DNA of 64,000 bases. Source: Verpa conica (lineage: Eukaryota; Ascomycota; Pezizomycetes; Pezizales; Morchellaceae). The DNA lies in NCBI GenBank assembly GCA_033030425.1, contig JAUFSD010000004.1:806001-870000 (forward strand), read 5' to 3'. The translations under genes were made by a program, and so were the position numbers. The notes beneath the pieces are model-generated. The model was not told the origin of the DNA, searched no databases, and was given only the letters and a program-made list of their open reading frames with translations. Below, in pieces: positions 34,246-45,439 of this stretch; position 1 is the first letter of the stretch; each line of letters starts with the position of its first letter.

Positions 34246-34386
34246 CAGAGCTTAGGCGCGTGTTTTGGCTTTGCATCTCTCCCTTGTGATCATTGATTTT
34301 ATATCTCGTTCCTTATATATTTGTATTTGACAAGACAACATTGACTATCCGAGGATATAAAAATAGGAAGTATCAAGATAGCAGAT

Positions 34387-35502
34387 TTAATCAAAGGATG
34401 CCAGGGCGTTTGTGGACTCTGACAGAGTCCACAGGAGGTTGTGGAAACCCCATGCACCTCCAATCAGGCTTGTAAAGTAAACGACAGATCTCCATTTCGG
34501 ACCGTCAACCATTCCTAAGTGCGGGAGGCCCATGTGGTTGCAAAAAGAGTGTACAACGATTACCGCCCAAATAGACCCCGTTCGGAGTAAGACGAATGTC
34601 GCAAACCAGCCAAACAAAGTAGTATAGGCAAACTGAAATAGAGAGCGCACAGCGGTGAGAGCGGGAGCGTTCGGATGGCTTAGGTAAAATTCATACGCAT
34701 GATGAATATGTGCTGTAGAAGTGAGTATTAGAAAACAAGCCTGACAAGCCTGTATGGTAATGAGAAAACCGACCTATTCCAAAGTATAGCGGGGATAAGA
34801 ATACGATAGAGCTGGCCGATCTCCCAGCTATCAGGTGTAGTGGAACCAAGCATGATCGGAACACCATCTCTTCTGTGAAAGGCGCCTATTATCAAAAGAT
34901 GCAGCGGTTAATCCTGAACAGCCCAAAATAAAACAAGCGGTTAAATCCTTTCTGCCTAACTCAGGGTGAAATTTGAAAGCGATAGAGTTTCGAAACAGAA
35001 TAAAGCGAAAATGTAGATAATATTGCATGAACACAAAGAGACAACATACAGCTACATAGTTTCTCCAACCGGTCCAGGTAGAAAACATCTTATGAAAGTC
35101 ATTTTTAACCTCACCCCATCCACTATCGACTACATCAAACCATAACCGCTGCACGAGTGGGCCTGTGAATAGGGTAGCGGTGAGGAGTAAAGACCGTAAG
35201 ATGTCGAAGATAGACGTTGGTGTCGGTGATAGACCAAGGAAGGAGAGCACTTCGTACAACGATCGTTTCGGCGTTGATAAGGCGGTGATGAAGGATGTAA
35301 CGGCCAGTGCCGCGATGGTGACTATAGTTACAGCGCGGATCCGTATCTGGATCACGGATGGCGAGTCGCGAGGAAGAGCTGGATGTGGGCGTGAAAGAGG
35401 ACTGAGGTAAAGGACACCGACATAGCTTATTGTATATATAATTGAGACGAGACTGGCGTGGAGGGGTGTAAATCGGGACGGCTCTTCTGGGGAGTATACC
35501 AT
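34387..35502 (-). CDS. RCE1: CAAX prenyl protease 2 (Rce1)
   Basis: Three exons, complement(34387..34712, 34774..34885, 35050..35502), 296 residues. Multi-pass ER membrane protease that removes the -aaX tripeptide from prenylated Ras/Rho proteins and a-factor-type pheromones. Catalytic motifs of the ABI/CPBP family are present: the paired glutamates in APFTEEMVFRS, the His in GIAHIHHAYE, and HSFCNHMGLP. Several hydrophobic helices lie in exon 1. The start at 35502 gives MVYSPEEPSRF; the same frame stays open for ~35 codons upstream without an ATG, so an alternative upstream exon cannot be excluded. Confidence 0.93.
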
Positions 35503-36767
35503 TATTACGAAAATCAATCCTTCTCTGATATGTTGTGGTTCTTTCCCGTTGCTCCTTGAATAATTTACAGGCCGGCACCTCACTTTTGTGGCAATAGCAG
35601 TGGCGCTTATTAGGCAATCATAGCTGAAACACTATAAAGCCACAATTCTTACTTTTGGGTGGTAACGTCAGGCAGCTGGGATAGGTACTGATGGGCCCGT
35701 TGTGTCCATAACCTCGCGTATCTAGTAATACAGGAGACGACATCTGGCCGGGTAATGGTTATCGCCTGGTAAAAGTAAGGGCGAATGGGGGTAAAGTTGC
35801 GTTTCAGGGTATCAGGGATGCATCGGATGCAACGTTCTGTCACTGGTCATGCCGTAAATTGGAGCCGCCCCCAGGAATGGTCTTCTAACATCGCACAATG
35901 CAGATTTAGTTTTCTCCATAGTGCATTCCAGGGGTCATAATGTAGGTGACATGGGAAAGAACAGCTCAGAGACTCGGACGGAAAAGGAAAGCTCATTCTC
36001 CCTAGGCCTAAAACGTGCTAGGTAAGTGCTCATTCACAGGATTGTTTCCTGATAAGTGTAGAGCTGCGGGTTCCGCACTAAGGCACCATTCGCTCACGAT
36101 GGTCAATAGTATGCAAGCACACACACATACAAGGTCTGAATTTTCTTGCTGCCGAGAAAGCAAGAGAGAAGTGGATGGGGATGGTTCCTGCAGATTGCTT
36201 ATATCCCAGTCTGAATAATAATTTTAGGAAGAAAATAGATAGCAGAAAAGGGGGGATAAACAAAACAGGCAGCGCTTCTCACTCGTGCGCGCACTCTCTT
36301 TCTCACCCTCTTTCCCTCTCACCCTCTCACTCACCCTCTCTCACTCCCCTCACCCCCGCAGTCCCTTGGGTTCACTCCCTCCACACTCCTTTGTCTCGAG
36401 TACTTACCTGGCTCATTCCGCTCTTTGGCTCTGTTTCTCCAAGTGATTTGACGTTTACGCCTCATTGTCTGTCCTTCCCTAGTGGCTTAGCTTCTTGTTT
36501 TGTTTCTTCGTTTATTGCGCTTTAACAAAGCATTTTGTATTTTGTATTATTCTTGCCATTTTTATCGTTGATTACCTCCATATATTCTGCCGTCGTCTCT
36601 TTTTATATCCTCTATTATTTATCACTCCTTCTGTTACAACTAAACCAACGTTTGGTACATATATCCCTTTCACTTTCCTTTAAGTGCGAATTGACTATTT
36701 TATTTCTCCTATTTGCCCTATGTTATAGGAGGGAAAAAGACGGAGAGATCAAAGGACCTGGAGTTTT
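35503..36767. other. Divergent intergenic region, RCE1 / serine-rich protein
   Basis: Contains a leftward open stretch at 35649-35843 followed by a good donor (GTAAGAAT) that could be an unassigned exon. Also a strongly pyrimidine-rich tract at 36290-36360 (CTCTCACCCTC repeats) typical of a fungal promoter or 5' UTR of the rightward gene. Nothing is firmly codable. Confidence 0.45.
36290..36362 (+). promoter_or_regulatory. CT-rich promoter tract
   Basis: Repeated CTCACCCTCT units, all pyrimidine on the plus strand, ~410 bp before the start codon of the serine-rich protein gene. CT-rich blocks often mark transcription start regions in filamentous fungi; the role here is inferred. Confidence 0.35.
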
Positions 36768-38267
36768 ATGGAGATGAGCGGTCGTCCCCGTCGCGCTGCC
36801 TTACACCAGCGCTCAGATTCCGAGACCAACGAAGTTCGGACAAATCCATCTCTCCACAGCAATAATTCGTCTGTTTCACAAAAGGCCACTGACGTTTCAA
36901 CATGGGTCCCTCATCCAGTCTCAGCCTCTATTTCGAGAGACAGCACACGCTCGAGTTCGCGCACTGCAAGCACAAACAGCAGCCGTGGGCCTTCCGGCTC
37001 TATCGATAGTCTACCTCCGGTTCCGCCCTTGAAGATCTACAAGAGAGAGTCTACCTTTATTGTGGCCCGAGATCCACCAATAGAAATCAAAGAATCCCCG
37101 AGTTCAGATACACTAGTCGGTGGCTCAAGTTCTACCCCTAATCCAACTCCCCCTAAAGCGCAGAAATTTCCAAAGTCTATCTTAAAAAAGCCATCACGGC
37201 CCGCGCTTCCCCCGTGCACGGTCGAAGAATACAACCAAAAGTCGGATTCATGGATAGGGAGCAGTTCCCAAAGCCCGACAAGCACAGAAGGATCCAGAAT
37301 GAACTCACGTACACTGAGGATTGTGGGAAGAAGCGAAGATGGTAGTGATGAAGAGGGTGAAGCGGTGGATGTACTTGGGGGGCTTATTAATCGTCAACGC
37401 TCTGTCTCTATTTCTCCAGGAGTTACGCCGCCGCCGCAATTGGGGGGTGAATCGAGCGCTCAAGGTACACGCATGTTTCCTCCACAGGCTGCTCCTATGC
37501 GTTCTCGAAGCGATGCCTCTATGGAGCGCCCTGGCACTGCCGGTTCTCTTCTTGCTTCAGCCAAACAGCTCCCTGCGTGGGCAAGGTATGTGCTCCTGCG
37601 CTTCACATTCATAGGATGTTGATTAAATTTACAGATGTAGCTGACATTTTATCTTGTTTTTAGATATTTCTATAGCAGGAAGGGAGGGCGAGGAAGCATC
37701 ATCGAAACTGATATCCTCAGGAACGGAAATGAAAGAGTTAGCGTAGGTCACAGAGTTCGACGTCAACAGAGCGATGATTCAATGCAGATAACAGAAGTCA
37801 TCCCGCCTGGCGCAGTTTACCACGGCCCAAGACGCTGGGCCTCTTCCGAGAGCGTTCCAGGTTTAGATTGGGTAGGATCCAGAACCAGAATCGTGGACTC
37901 TGAGGTCGCAACCCAGTGGTCTACACCACACCTTGACCACACACCACTGTCTAGATTTGAGACTATCGACCACCAACTTATCATGTTCTGTTTGGGATTT
38001 CTCCTGCCATTATGCTGGATTATTGCCGCATTCCTTCCGCTCCCTGAGCTACACGAGTGTAGCAAAAGCCAGCCTCATCGGGTGACTAGCGAATCACGCT
38101 ACAATATCGATGTGGAGACTGGATCAAACTATACTACGAAGCAAGAGCGAAAGTATGAAAACGCTAAGTGGTGGCGGATGGTGAATCGGGTAATGTCTGG
38201 TGTCGGATTAGTTTTCATAAGTGTTATAATTACACTAGGTATTCTCGCTGCTACACGAGGTATCTAG
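36768..38267 (+). CDS. Serine-rich protein with two C-terminal membrane helices
   Basis: Two exons, join(36768..37585, 37664..38267), 473 residues. The first ~270 residues are Ser/Pro/Thr-rich and disordered in appearance. They contain KFPKSILKKPSRPALPPCTV and RSRSDASMERPGTAGSL, followed by LPAWARYFYSRKGG at the splice junction. The C-terminal part has the conserved-looking WASSESVPGLDWVGSRTRIV, a hydrophobic segment LIMFCLGFLLPLCWIIAAFLP (~355-375), a polar loop, a basic/aromatic stretch (KYENAKWWRMVN), and a second segment GVGLVFISVIITLGILAA. I recognise the layout of a conserved fungal serine-rich membrane protein but know no function for it. Confidence 0.8.
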
Positions 38268-39191
38268 AATCACTTATTTTCTGTACTTTCAGGTCTTGTT
38301 GGTGTTCCTCTGGTTTATTTGGTGGGTGGGCGGTGTTCTTTTGCTTTTCTATTCTCGTTTTACTCTTTTTGATAAATACCCCCCCCCCCATTTTTATGCT
38401 TTTCATGACTCAGACGAATTACGCAGCGTACTCCTTCCAACTATCATGCAGGATATGTAATGTTTAAGAAGTGATGAAGTTACAGACTCCTGCATGTGTT
38501 GCGATATACTACAACGCATTGTTTTGCCTTAATCTTCATACATTTATTTCAACGCTGTGATCTTTAACCTTTGGGTTAACTGAACCTTCTTACTCTCTGT
38601 TATGGATTTGAATTTCTTGTGAATATCTTCTACGGCCCTCGATTATGTATTTTGTTTGTGTAGAGTAATTTTTATGCTGTTGGGATGTAGCAAGTATACA
38701 CAATGGGATAAACATGTGCGGTGACTGACAAACCTAGCTTGATTGTTTTTTGAGTTGGGAAATATTGAAAACACTTGGGTCTAAGAGAATCAAAGCTAGG
38801 CCACAAAGCTTGGAACGTAAAATCTAGTTGACATTAGCTATCTTCGTTTATTGTACCAGGAAGAGTTGATAATAACGGAAGGATAATTAGGACCACCACT
38901 ATATATGACGAAGTTTTTTTTTAGGCGAGGCTTGGGTTAATTTAACTCTTAGAAATAATTGACAGATACTTCACAGTAGCCTATATTTTTCACTCGAGGT
39001 ATTCGCCAGGAGTCTATGGTAGCAAAAATGGGTGATGCGAGATAAAATTGTTACAAGAAGTGAGCTCCTGACAGTCATCATATCTTGGACTACTAGCTAC
39101 TGTCGCCTCAGGAAACTGGTCTAAAATACTCCGAAGAAATCATTAAAGCACAAAACCCTTTCATTCTCTCTAATCTGGTCTTCAGACTATC
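38268..39191. other. Convergent intergenic region
   Basis: Between the serine-rich protein gene (+) and TIM8 (-). It includes a C11 homopolymer at about 38380. No gene seen. Confidence 0.5.
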
Positions 39192-39570
39192 TCAAGCCCT
39201 ACCACCCATGTAATCCAGCTGTTTTACAATTGTTTTCTGGGAGTCGATGAATCGATTGACGCAGTTCTCTAGGCAAGAGTTTTCACTTTTATCGATTGCC
39301 GTGCCAGTGATTTTGGCTGTCACGCATTTTGACCAGCACATGTCGGTCAAATTATGAACATCTATAACCCACATAATTGAGCGTTTAGCCAAGATCCTAA
39401 GTAGGGTTATGGGGGCATCAATTTCTCTAGAAAAAGGTAACTTGATGCGGTAGAATAGGGCAATTACTTGTTTGGAATTTTGCCTTCTGCTGTTCGTTCT
39501 CGATGAACTGCTGTAGCTCCTTGCGGTCTTTGTCGCTGAAATCGGACATGCTGGAGGCCTGGGAATCCAT
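39192..39570 (-). CDS. TIM8: Mitochondrial intermembrane chaperone Tim8
   Basis: Two exons, complement(39192..39361, 39468..39570), 90 residues, the normal length of small Tim proteins. Tim8 partners with Tim13 in the mitochondrial intermembrane space to carry hydrophobic precursors to the TIM22/TIM23 machinery. The twin CX3C pair is present as CWSKC and CLENC, separated by 16 residues, within HNLTDMCWSKCVTAKI and SCLENCVNRFIDSQ. The N-terminal helix is DKDRKELQQFIENEQQKAKF. The ATG at 39570 is the first; a second Met seven codons on is also usable. Confidence 0.93.
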
Positions 39571-40294
39571 TTTATCAATAAATAGTTGGATTAGGGTCTA
39601 TCAAGCAGCTGAGGTACGGCGATGAAAGAGATGGCGATGAAGGATTGCTGATTCGTCTAGTTGGGTTGTTTGCGTCGGGGGTCGCAATATTTTCTCTTAA
39701 TATGCCAAGACACTACTGTAACCTCATGTGACTAGCTCGGATCCATTCTCACCGGGCTTAGCTTTTACAGGATTTGGAACATGCCTTTTATTTCCTGAGA
39801 GCAGGACGAGTATGATGTATCCGCCTAGATACTAAATTATATAGTTATACTTCAACATAAGCACTGATTAAAGTCAGAAAGGAAGCAAATTCTTCATATT
39901 CTTAATTAGGCCTAGTTCTATTCTAGCTAAATACATACCTCCAATCAGGAATCAGTGATTGATCGCGCAACGCTAGTTATATCAGGAGCAAACTTTAGGT
40001 AATCTAATTTCCTGTACTCACGTCTTGAAGTATTCTGTTACCAATTATTATTACTCGCCAAGAACATCCATTTTCACCTGAACCAAACAAACCCTTGTAG
40101 ATGTCCTATCTAGTAAAAATGCCAAACGTCCCAAGATGCGATAGCATTGAGGGGGGGGGGGGTGGAAATTAGGGACCTCGATACCCAAGTCCCACTCACA
40201 AAGGGTTATTTACTCTCATCGGTACTATTCCCGTTTCCGCCAAATGCCTTTACCACTTGCTGACATCTTTGGTGCAAAAAGACCTTACAGGTTG
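39571..40294. other. Intergenic TIM8 / Mei2-like gene
   Basis: TIM8 promoter and the 3' flank of the Mei2-like gene (both leftward). A G12 homopolymer lies at about 40150-40162. No coding seen. Confidence 0.5.
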
Positions 40295-43097
40295 TTAGAA
40301 ACTTCCTCCAGCCATGACAGTGGTATTACATCTATACTTGCCAATCTGTTGAGCAGCTGAAATGCTCCGGCATTTTTTAAGAATATTGTTTGCTGCGGGA
40401 AAATCCTTTTCAGTGCCTATTTAATATTGTCAACGGGAAAAAGAGCTAGGAGTTTTCACTAAGAAAATGTACCTGTAAGTGGGCCAGAGGAATGAAATAG
40501 CTAAGTTTATGGTGATATGTCAGTATCAGTATTTCGGTGTTTCTACTGGAATCTAGGGCTACTTTTGGCCTATATGAAGGATCCTGGTCCATGACAGAGC
40601 TGTTGCGAAATTTTTCGACAAGTTGGTCGATCCCCTGGATATCTATAGGCGCCTTTAGCGCCTTGGGAGCTGGAAGTACCTGCTAAGTCAATTAGGAACT
40701 TACTGGCGTAAGTAACGTCTAAAACCTTTTCTGAATTGAACTTGTTCCTGGAGGAGGTTAGACAATACCATATTGATGAGGTAGCTGGGGGAACGAACCA
40801 TCTTGTGCCTGATTTAGCTTTAACAAACTACTTAGGGATTAGCTGCTTGGGTTTCGGATATAACAATTTAAGGTTTTTTTCCAACTAACATCAATAATAT
40901 CAAGGGGCTTGTACATTCGCAATAGTTAGAAGGGCCGCTTGAATTGAGAAACTTCGGTTTGACCGACTCACATCAATGAAGTTGATAAACGCATATCCCA
41001 CACTGATGTAACGTTAGCAAGGAGATCTACTTTTAAAGAAAGACTATGAAACAAGAAACATACTTGCAAATATTTCGAAAGTCTAGGGGGCATATAAGTA
41101 ATTAGAACCGAAAGAGTGGGGCCGAATATTATTATACTTACCGATTCTCAAATACAAAAAGTTATAAAGACCTCTACTGGTCGTATCAACGTAATCTTTC
41201 AGTGTTTGCTTGAAGAATAAATCAGCCAATGTGGGGACTACTGGCATCTAGAGCATACCTGATCAACTTTATTTGGGATATTCCTGAGCATAACCTGAAA
41301 CGATTATTAGTAAAGCAAGCTATGGGTTTTTGGTAGGTGATTCGAAAACTACGACCATACCGTAGTTCTCGTGTCCAGGCCACGTAAAATGCGTTCTAAT
41401 TCAATTACATTCTTTCCAGGAACTTGGATTTGGCAATTCAATCTTTCACTTTTCACTTTTGCAGACATTTCACTGCTAAAAGTTTGGAGCGGAAGGCTGG
41501 CCGAGGCAGATCCCATAATTCCTTGAGCCTTTATGTCTGTACTAAGAACCTTGTTAGAAGGAAGATAAGAAAAGTGATCTTGGAACTGTCTCGAATTCGA
41601 CTGGAAATTAGCTGGGCTGCGGCCAAGGTTTGTAGAGTTTGGCTTCAGATTCATTGTAGTAAGTCTAGATATCTTTTGGGTGATATAACCATTAGAATAT
41701 ATTGAATCCATGAGTTCTCCGCTTTCGGGGCCTATGCTAAACCCGCTATCGATAGAACTTCCAGAGTCACGACGACAAGTTAACTTAGTAGCTGGACGAG
41801 TCAGCTGTGGGCTATATATTCTCGTATCATTATCCCTGGAAACGATATGCACGCGGCCGTTCTCATCTCTCCGAGTGTAGAGTGCGCTAGAATCAGGGTT
41901 CCATGCAACAATACTGGTGTCGTAAAAGCTCAACTTGAGGCGGAACCCCTGCTAATAGTAAGATTGGTCGCTATAGTATATGGGTAGTGATCACATACCT
42001 CAGCATATTGCCCGTCAAGAGTATCAACGATATCAAAGGCATCACGAGTGTCAAAAAATGTAATTAGAAACGCCGGAGGGAAGCTATTTTCTAGTGCCGT
42101 AAATTTTAAAATAGCACCGAAGTAAGAAAGAACATGGTACAAAATACGGCGGATGTTACTAGAATGTCCCCCGGACGTAACAATACACATAACATCTAAC
42201 CGATTTTCGGTTCCTTGTCCTGAGAGATTGCTTCCCATGACAAGCTTATGAAATATTAGTAATAGATCTATCCGTATTTCAGTACGGCTCTCATACCATA
42301 GTAACATATCCACTCGGGCAGAACTGGATTGCCAAAGGATGTTGAGCTTGAAGCTTTCGGTAGGCAGTCATTGAGTCGCGAATGTCGAAGTAAGAAACGA
42401 CACAAAACCCATCAGAATGAAGTTTCTGCGTATAAAACTGTTGAATATCGCCAAATTCCTTCATGAAATTTCAATGTTAAAGTCGTTCACGCGTATTTCG
42501 TCGAAAACAGGGAGGGAACAGCGAGGGAGTACCCACCTGGAAACTTTCATATAGAAGGACGAGTGATTTTACTGAAGTAATGTTACATATCTTCAAATGG
42601 CGAGTAGATGTAATAGATAGTTCTGTCGGGTCTAGATCCCAGTCTGTTAGGTAATTATCGAATGTAGGATGAATATCACCCATTTCTTGGGTAGATTGAG
42701 CTGATTTTTTATCTGTGTCAGGACTCTCAAGGTAGTGCCGGGTGATGGTAGAGCGTGGGGAGAGGTAGGCTCTTGCTGGCTTGAAACATGCTGCAGAACT
42801 AGTAGTTGGGTGATACTGTTCCCCAAAAGTGTCACGTGAACTAAAAGCACATTTTCCTTGATCCGTAGCTTTACTTATCTTCCTGAATGTAGACTTATAG
42901 GTACGAATTTTCGGTGATGGAGATTCTAGCAACCGTGAGGGAAGGGCTTTCCACTCAGCATAGAAGTCATCATTGGGTGAGAGGCGGAGATCTGATGGGG
43001 TAAGATCGAAGAAGTTGTCATAAGGTCCATTTTCAGGAGTATCAAGTGTACTTTTGCTTTCCGGGGATCCAGAATAAAGAGATCCAGCAGATGCCAT
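40295..43097 (-). CDS. Mei2-like RNA-binding protein
   Basis: Fourteen exons, complement(40295..40416, 40460..40472, 40563..40642, 40704..40747, 40799..40827, 40890..40907, 40972..41002, 41064..41082, 41142..41208, 41259..41294, 41361..41948, 41999..42244, 42297..42458, 42537..43097), 671 residues. Two degenerate RRM-like regions lie in the middle (DIQQFYTQKLHSDGFCVVSY; GAILKFTALENSFPPAFLIT). The C-terminal Mei2-type RRM spans exons 4-13: LERILRGLDTRTTVMLRNIP, DYVDTTSRGLYNFLYLRIDF, NVGYAFINF, FVKAKSGTRWNKFNSEKV, NIQGIDQLVEKFRNSSVM, DQDPSYRPK. Fission-yeast Mei2 drives meiosis; roles of the filamentous homologues are less known. Three exons are only 19, 18 and 13 nt, each with canonical GT-AG borders. 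Confidence 0.9.
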
Positions 43098-44482
43098 GGT
43101 AAGACGCAGCCCTCTGTTTTACCAATAACTAAAAATACGATTGGCAAAATGATGTCAAAAAACAGATTGCCTATCAATTTAGAATGAGCGGATAGATATG
43201 AGTGAGAAAAGTTGAAAGTGGCGATGAAGAGGGGGGGAAGTAAAGGGGAGTAGGAGATTTAATGGAATGAATGAATAATGATGTTGGGGGTGGTGTGGGT
43301 ACGTTGTGGGAAGGAGATTTTGAGAGGTTTAGAGATAACACCTAGGAAGTTAGAACAGGGTTGAGAGAGAAGTGGTACGAGAAATAATATGAGGCGAGAC
43401 CTTTATACAAGTAGAAGAAATCTACAAAGTAAGGACCCGGGAGTGTGGAGAGGGTTAATTCTACGTGAAAGCTAGTGGCATTAGGGGAAAGCAGACGGGT
43501 GTTGATACAGCTAGGGGATGAGGAAATACATGTAATGTACCGGGCAGAAGGGGTGGGACGGAATTCCCTACTGGCAGATTTCTTTCAGCATTTCATGGTG
43601 TAAGAAAGTCAAAAATGACACTTCTATGTGCTGGGACACGACTTCCTGACAACTGGCTATCCCACACTTCGCTCTCGTTAAGGTATACTGAGAGCCAAGC
43701 TAGATACATGTAGTTAATAAGGGCCACTTGAAGGTAAGAAACACAATAGGGTACCTTAGCTCTCGGGCTCCATGTACTTATGATTAATTCATTCATTCAA
43801 GAAACACACTATTATTAGTTAAAAGGTATCGAGTGATAGGAGGTGACTAAAGGGTATGCCCTGAGTTTTTGACCTGTGTTTTTACTATCACGTGGACAAA
43901 TCTTTATTATGTTTTAATAGTGTGGGTTAACCTAGCTAAAGCAATATCGACCCATGAATACCATATTAAAAGATTGGTACTTATAGGAACTAAAGCAAGT
44001 GGGAGTTGATTAGATGAAAGGAGCACGCCCAGAGTGGTAGGTATATGGTGAGACATATACAAGGTGTGGTCGGAAAGTCTTGGCCACCTTGGTGGTACGT
44101 ATGAGCGTACTAGAAATAATCAACTACAATTAAAAGAAAGGGTGTAATATAATAAAATAAACTATATGTATAAGAAGTAAGGCTTCTATAGAAACTATCT
44201 ACCACTTTATGTGTCTCCCTTTGGCTTTTAATACAGTCTTTATAGATCAAGAACAACCTCATTCCAGCTGAATATCAACTTGATCATAGAAGATGCATGG
44301 GAGCTATTAAAGCTCTTCAAACTCTCCCAAACGACTGCTACTGATTATAAGCAGAAAAGGCTCTGAACAGGAAAGGGATCAGAGTGGATAATCAGAATCA
44401 GAACTGGGGAAGATCAAAGAAGAAAAACAAAGGAGCTAAAGCTACAAGAGTACACGAAAAAACCCAGAGTCTAGTCAAAGAA
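43098..44482. other. Promoter region of the Mei2-like gene and island edge
   Basis: 43200-43400 is purine-rich on the plus strand (pyrimidine-rich in the gene's direction). The remainder has no gene. From about 44170 the composition becomes repeat-like (AGCTATTAAAGCTCTTC). Confidence 0.45.
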
Positions 44483-44573
44483 CTGGGTGTAAAAACCAAT
44501 CACCTATTGGTGAACAGCAGGCGATAATTACAAGGCAAGACTGGTATTGAGAAACTAGGGACTCAGGAACAAG
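44483..44573 (-). repeat. Fragment of LTR family C
   Basis: TGTAAAAACCAATCACC through GGTAGGTAAGG matches the first 90 bases of the solo LTR at 17866 with scattered differences. It stops abruptly and is followed 31 bp later by a fragment of family B. Confidence 0.7.
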
Positions 44574-44603
44574 GTAGGTAAGGTAACAATATAAGTAGTA
44601 TGT

Positions 44604-44922
44604 AAAACTAGCCTATACAATCGTCCAGGCTACTTTTTGTCGAGCTCCAAGTTCAGTTCGAAGGTATAAGATACCGACTACCAAAGTTTCTTCAGTCAAC
44701 AATAGCAGTTGTTCCTTTAGATTGTATAAGGGAGTTACGAACTACAATAGTGTCAAGATCCACTAGAGTTAGCTGGTATAGCGGAAAGTTTGTCCAGTTG
44801 AAGCTCGGAAGTCACACTAGTATAAAGTTTTTAGAGTAAAGATAAAAAAGTAGTTCGATAGTATTCAAAATATATTGATAAGACTCATTCTTCCTGTTTG
44901 ATGTTTTTGGTAAAGAGACAAA
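44604..44922 (-). repeat. Divergent fragment of LTR family B
   Basis: Begins TGTAAAACTAGCCTATACAA and follows the family B sequence for ~320 bp with more substitutions than the other copies. It is then cut off at a CATCAGCA terminus. Older than the other family B copies by eye. Confidence 0.65.
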
Positions 44923-45250
44923 CATCAGCATATACAAAATTGTATCCTGACAGACAAGCACTCTGTCAGGATACAAGCTTACTAATTTGTACGTCAGGTG
45001 CATCCATACTCTCCTGACAGAGATACTAGGTATTGCAGCCTTCTGATGTCTTCTAACGTCTCCCGCGAGGCTCCAGAGACTCTGGTGGAGTCTCCTGAAG
45101 TATCCGGTAGAGTTTTCTGAAGCACCCAAAACTTTACAGTACTTTTACTATAGCTTTGTCTGATGGAGCCCTGAAAGCCCTGACGGCAGCTTCTGAAGCA
45201 CTGATAGTAACTATCGGAGCTTTGGGGGGTTATTCCTTCCACAAAAACAC
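44923..45250 (+). mobile_element. Left-end fragment of a second Plavaka-like element
   Basis: CATCAGCATATACAAAATTG at 44923 matches the inverse of the Plavaka right end at 27457 (CATCAGCATATATAAATTTG). Subterminal blocks correspond (CTCCTGACAGAGATAC, ACGTCTCCCGCGAGG, CTCCAGAGACTC). It holds a perfect 15-bp hairpin at 44940-44976. No transposase follows. Confidence 0.5.
44940..44976. repeat. Perfect 15-bp stem hairpin
   Basis: TTGTATCCTGACAGA (44940-44954), a 7-nt loop CAAGCAC, then TCTGTCAGGATACAA (44962-44976). It sits just inside a Plavaka-like terminus and so may be a subterminal transposase-binding structure. Confidence 0.9.
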
Positions 45251-45439
45251 CTGCACCTCGCTAAAATTCACTAAGTCCCTAAATGGTTACCCAGCCTGCA
45301 CCCATCACAACCATATCCCTCGCCAAAATCCTTTAAGTGCCCACAGTCTCACGTACCTGCAGCAACCCCTACCTGCAGTAACTCTGTACCTCCTACCCTC
45401 CCCCACCTACAAGCAGTCTATTATAGAGCTAACAATCAA

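Noticed and set aside
35649..35843. Leftward frame ending in a good splice donor upstream of RCE1
   Set aside because: Could be a real exon, but no partner exon or family match was found; noted only in the intergenic entry.
36175..36525. Ser/His/Pro-rich frame over the CT-rich tract
   Set aside because: Product of simple-sequence DNA in a promoter region.
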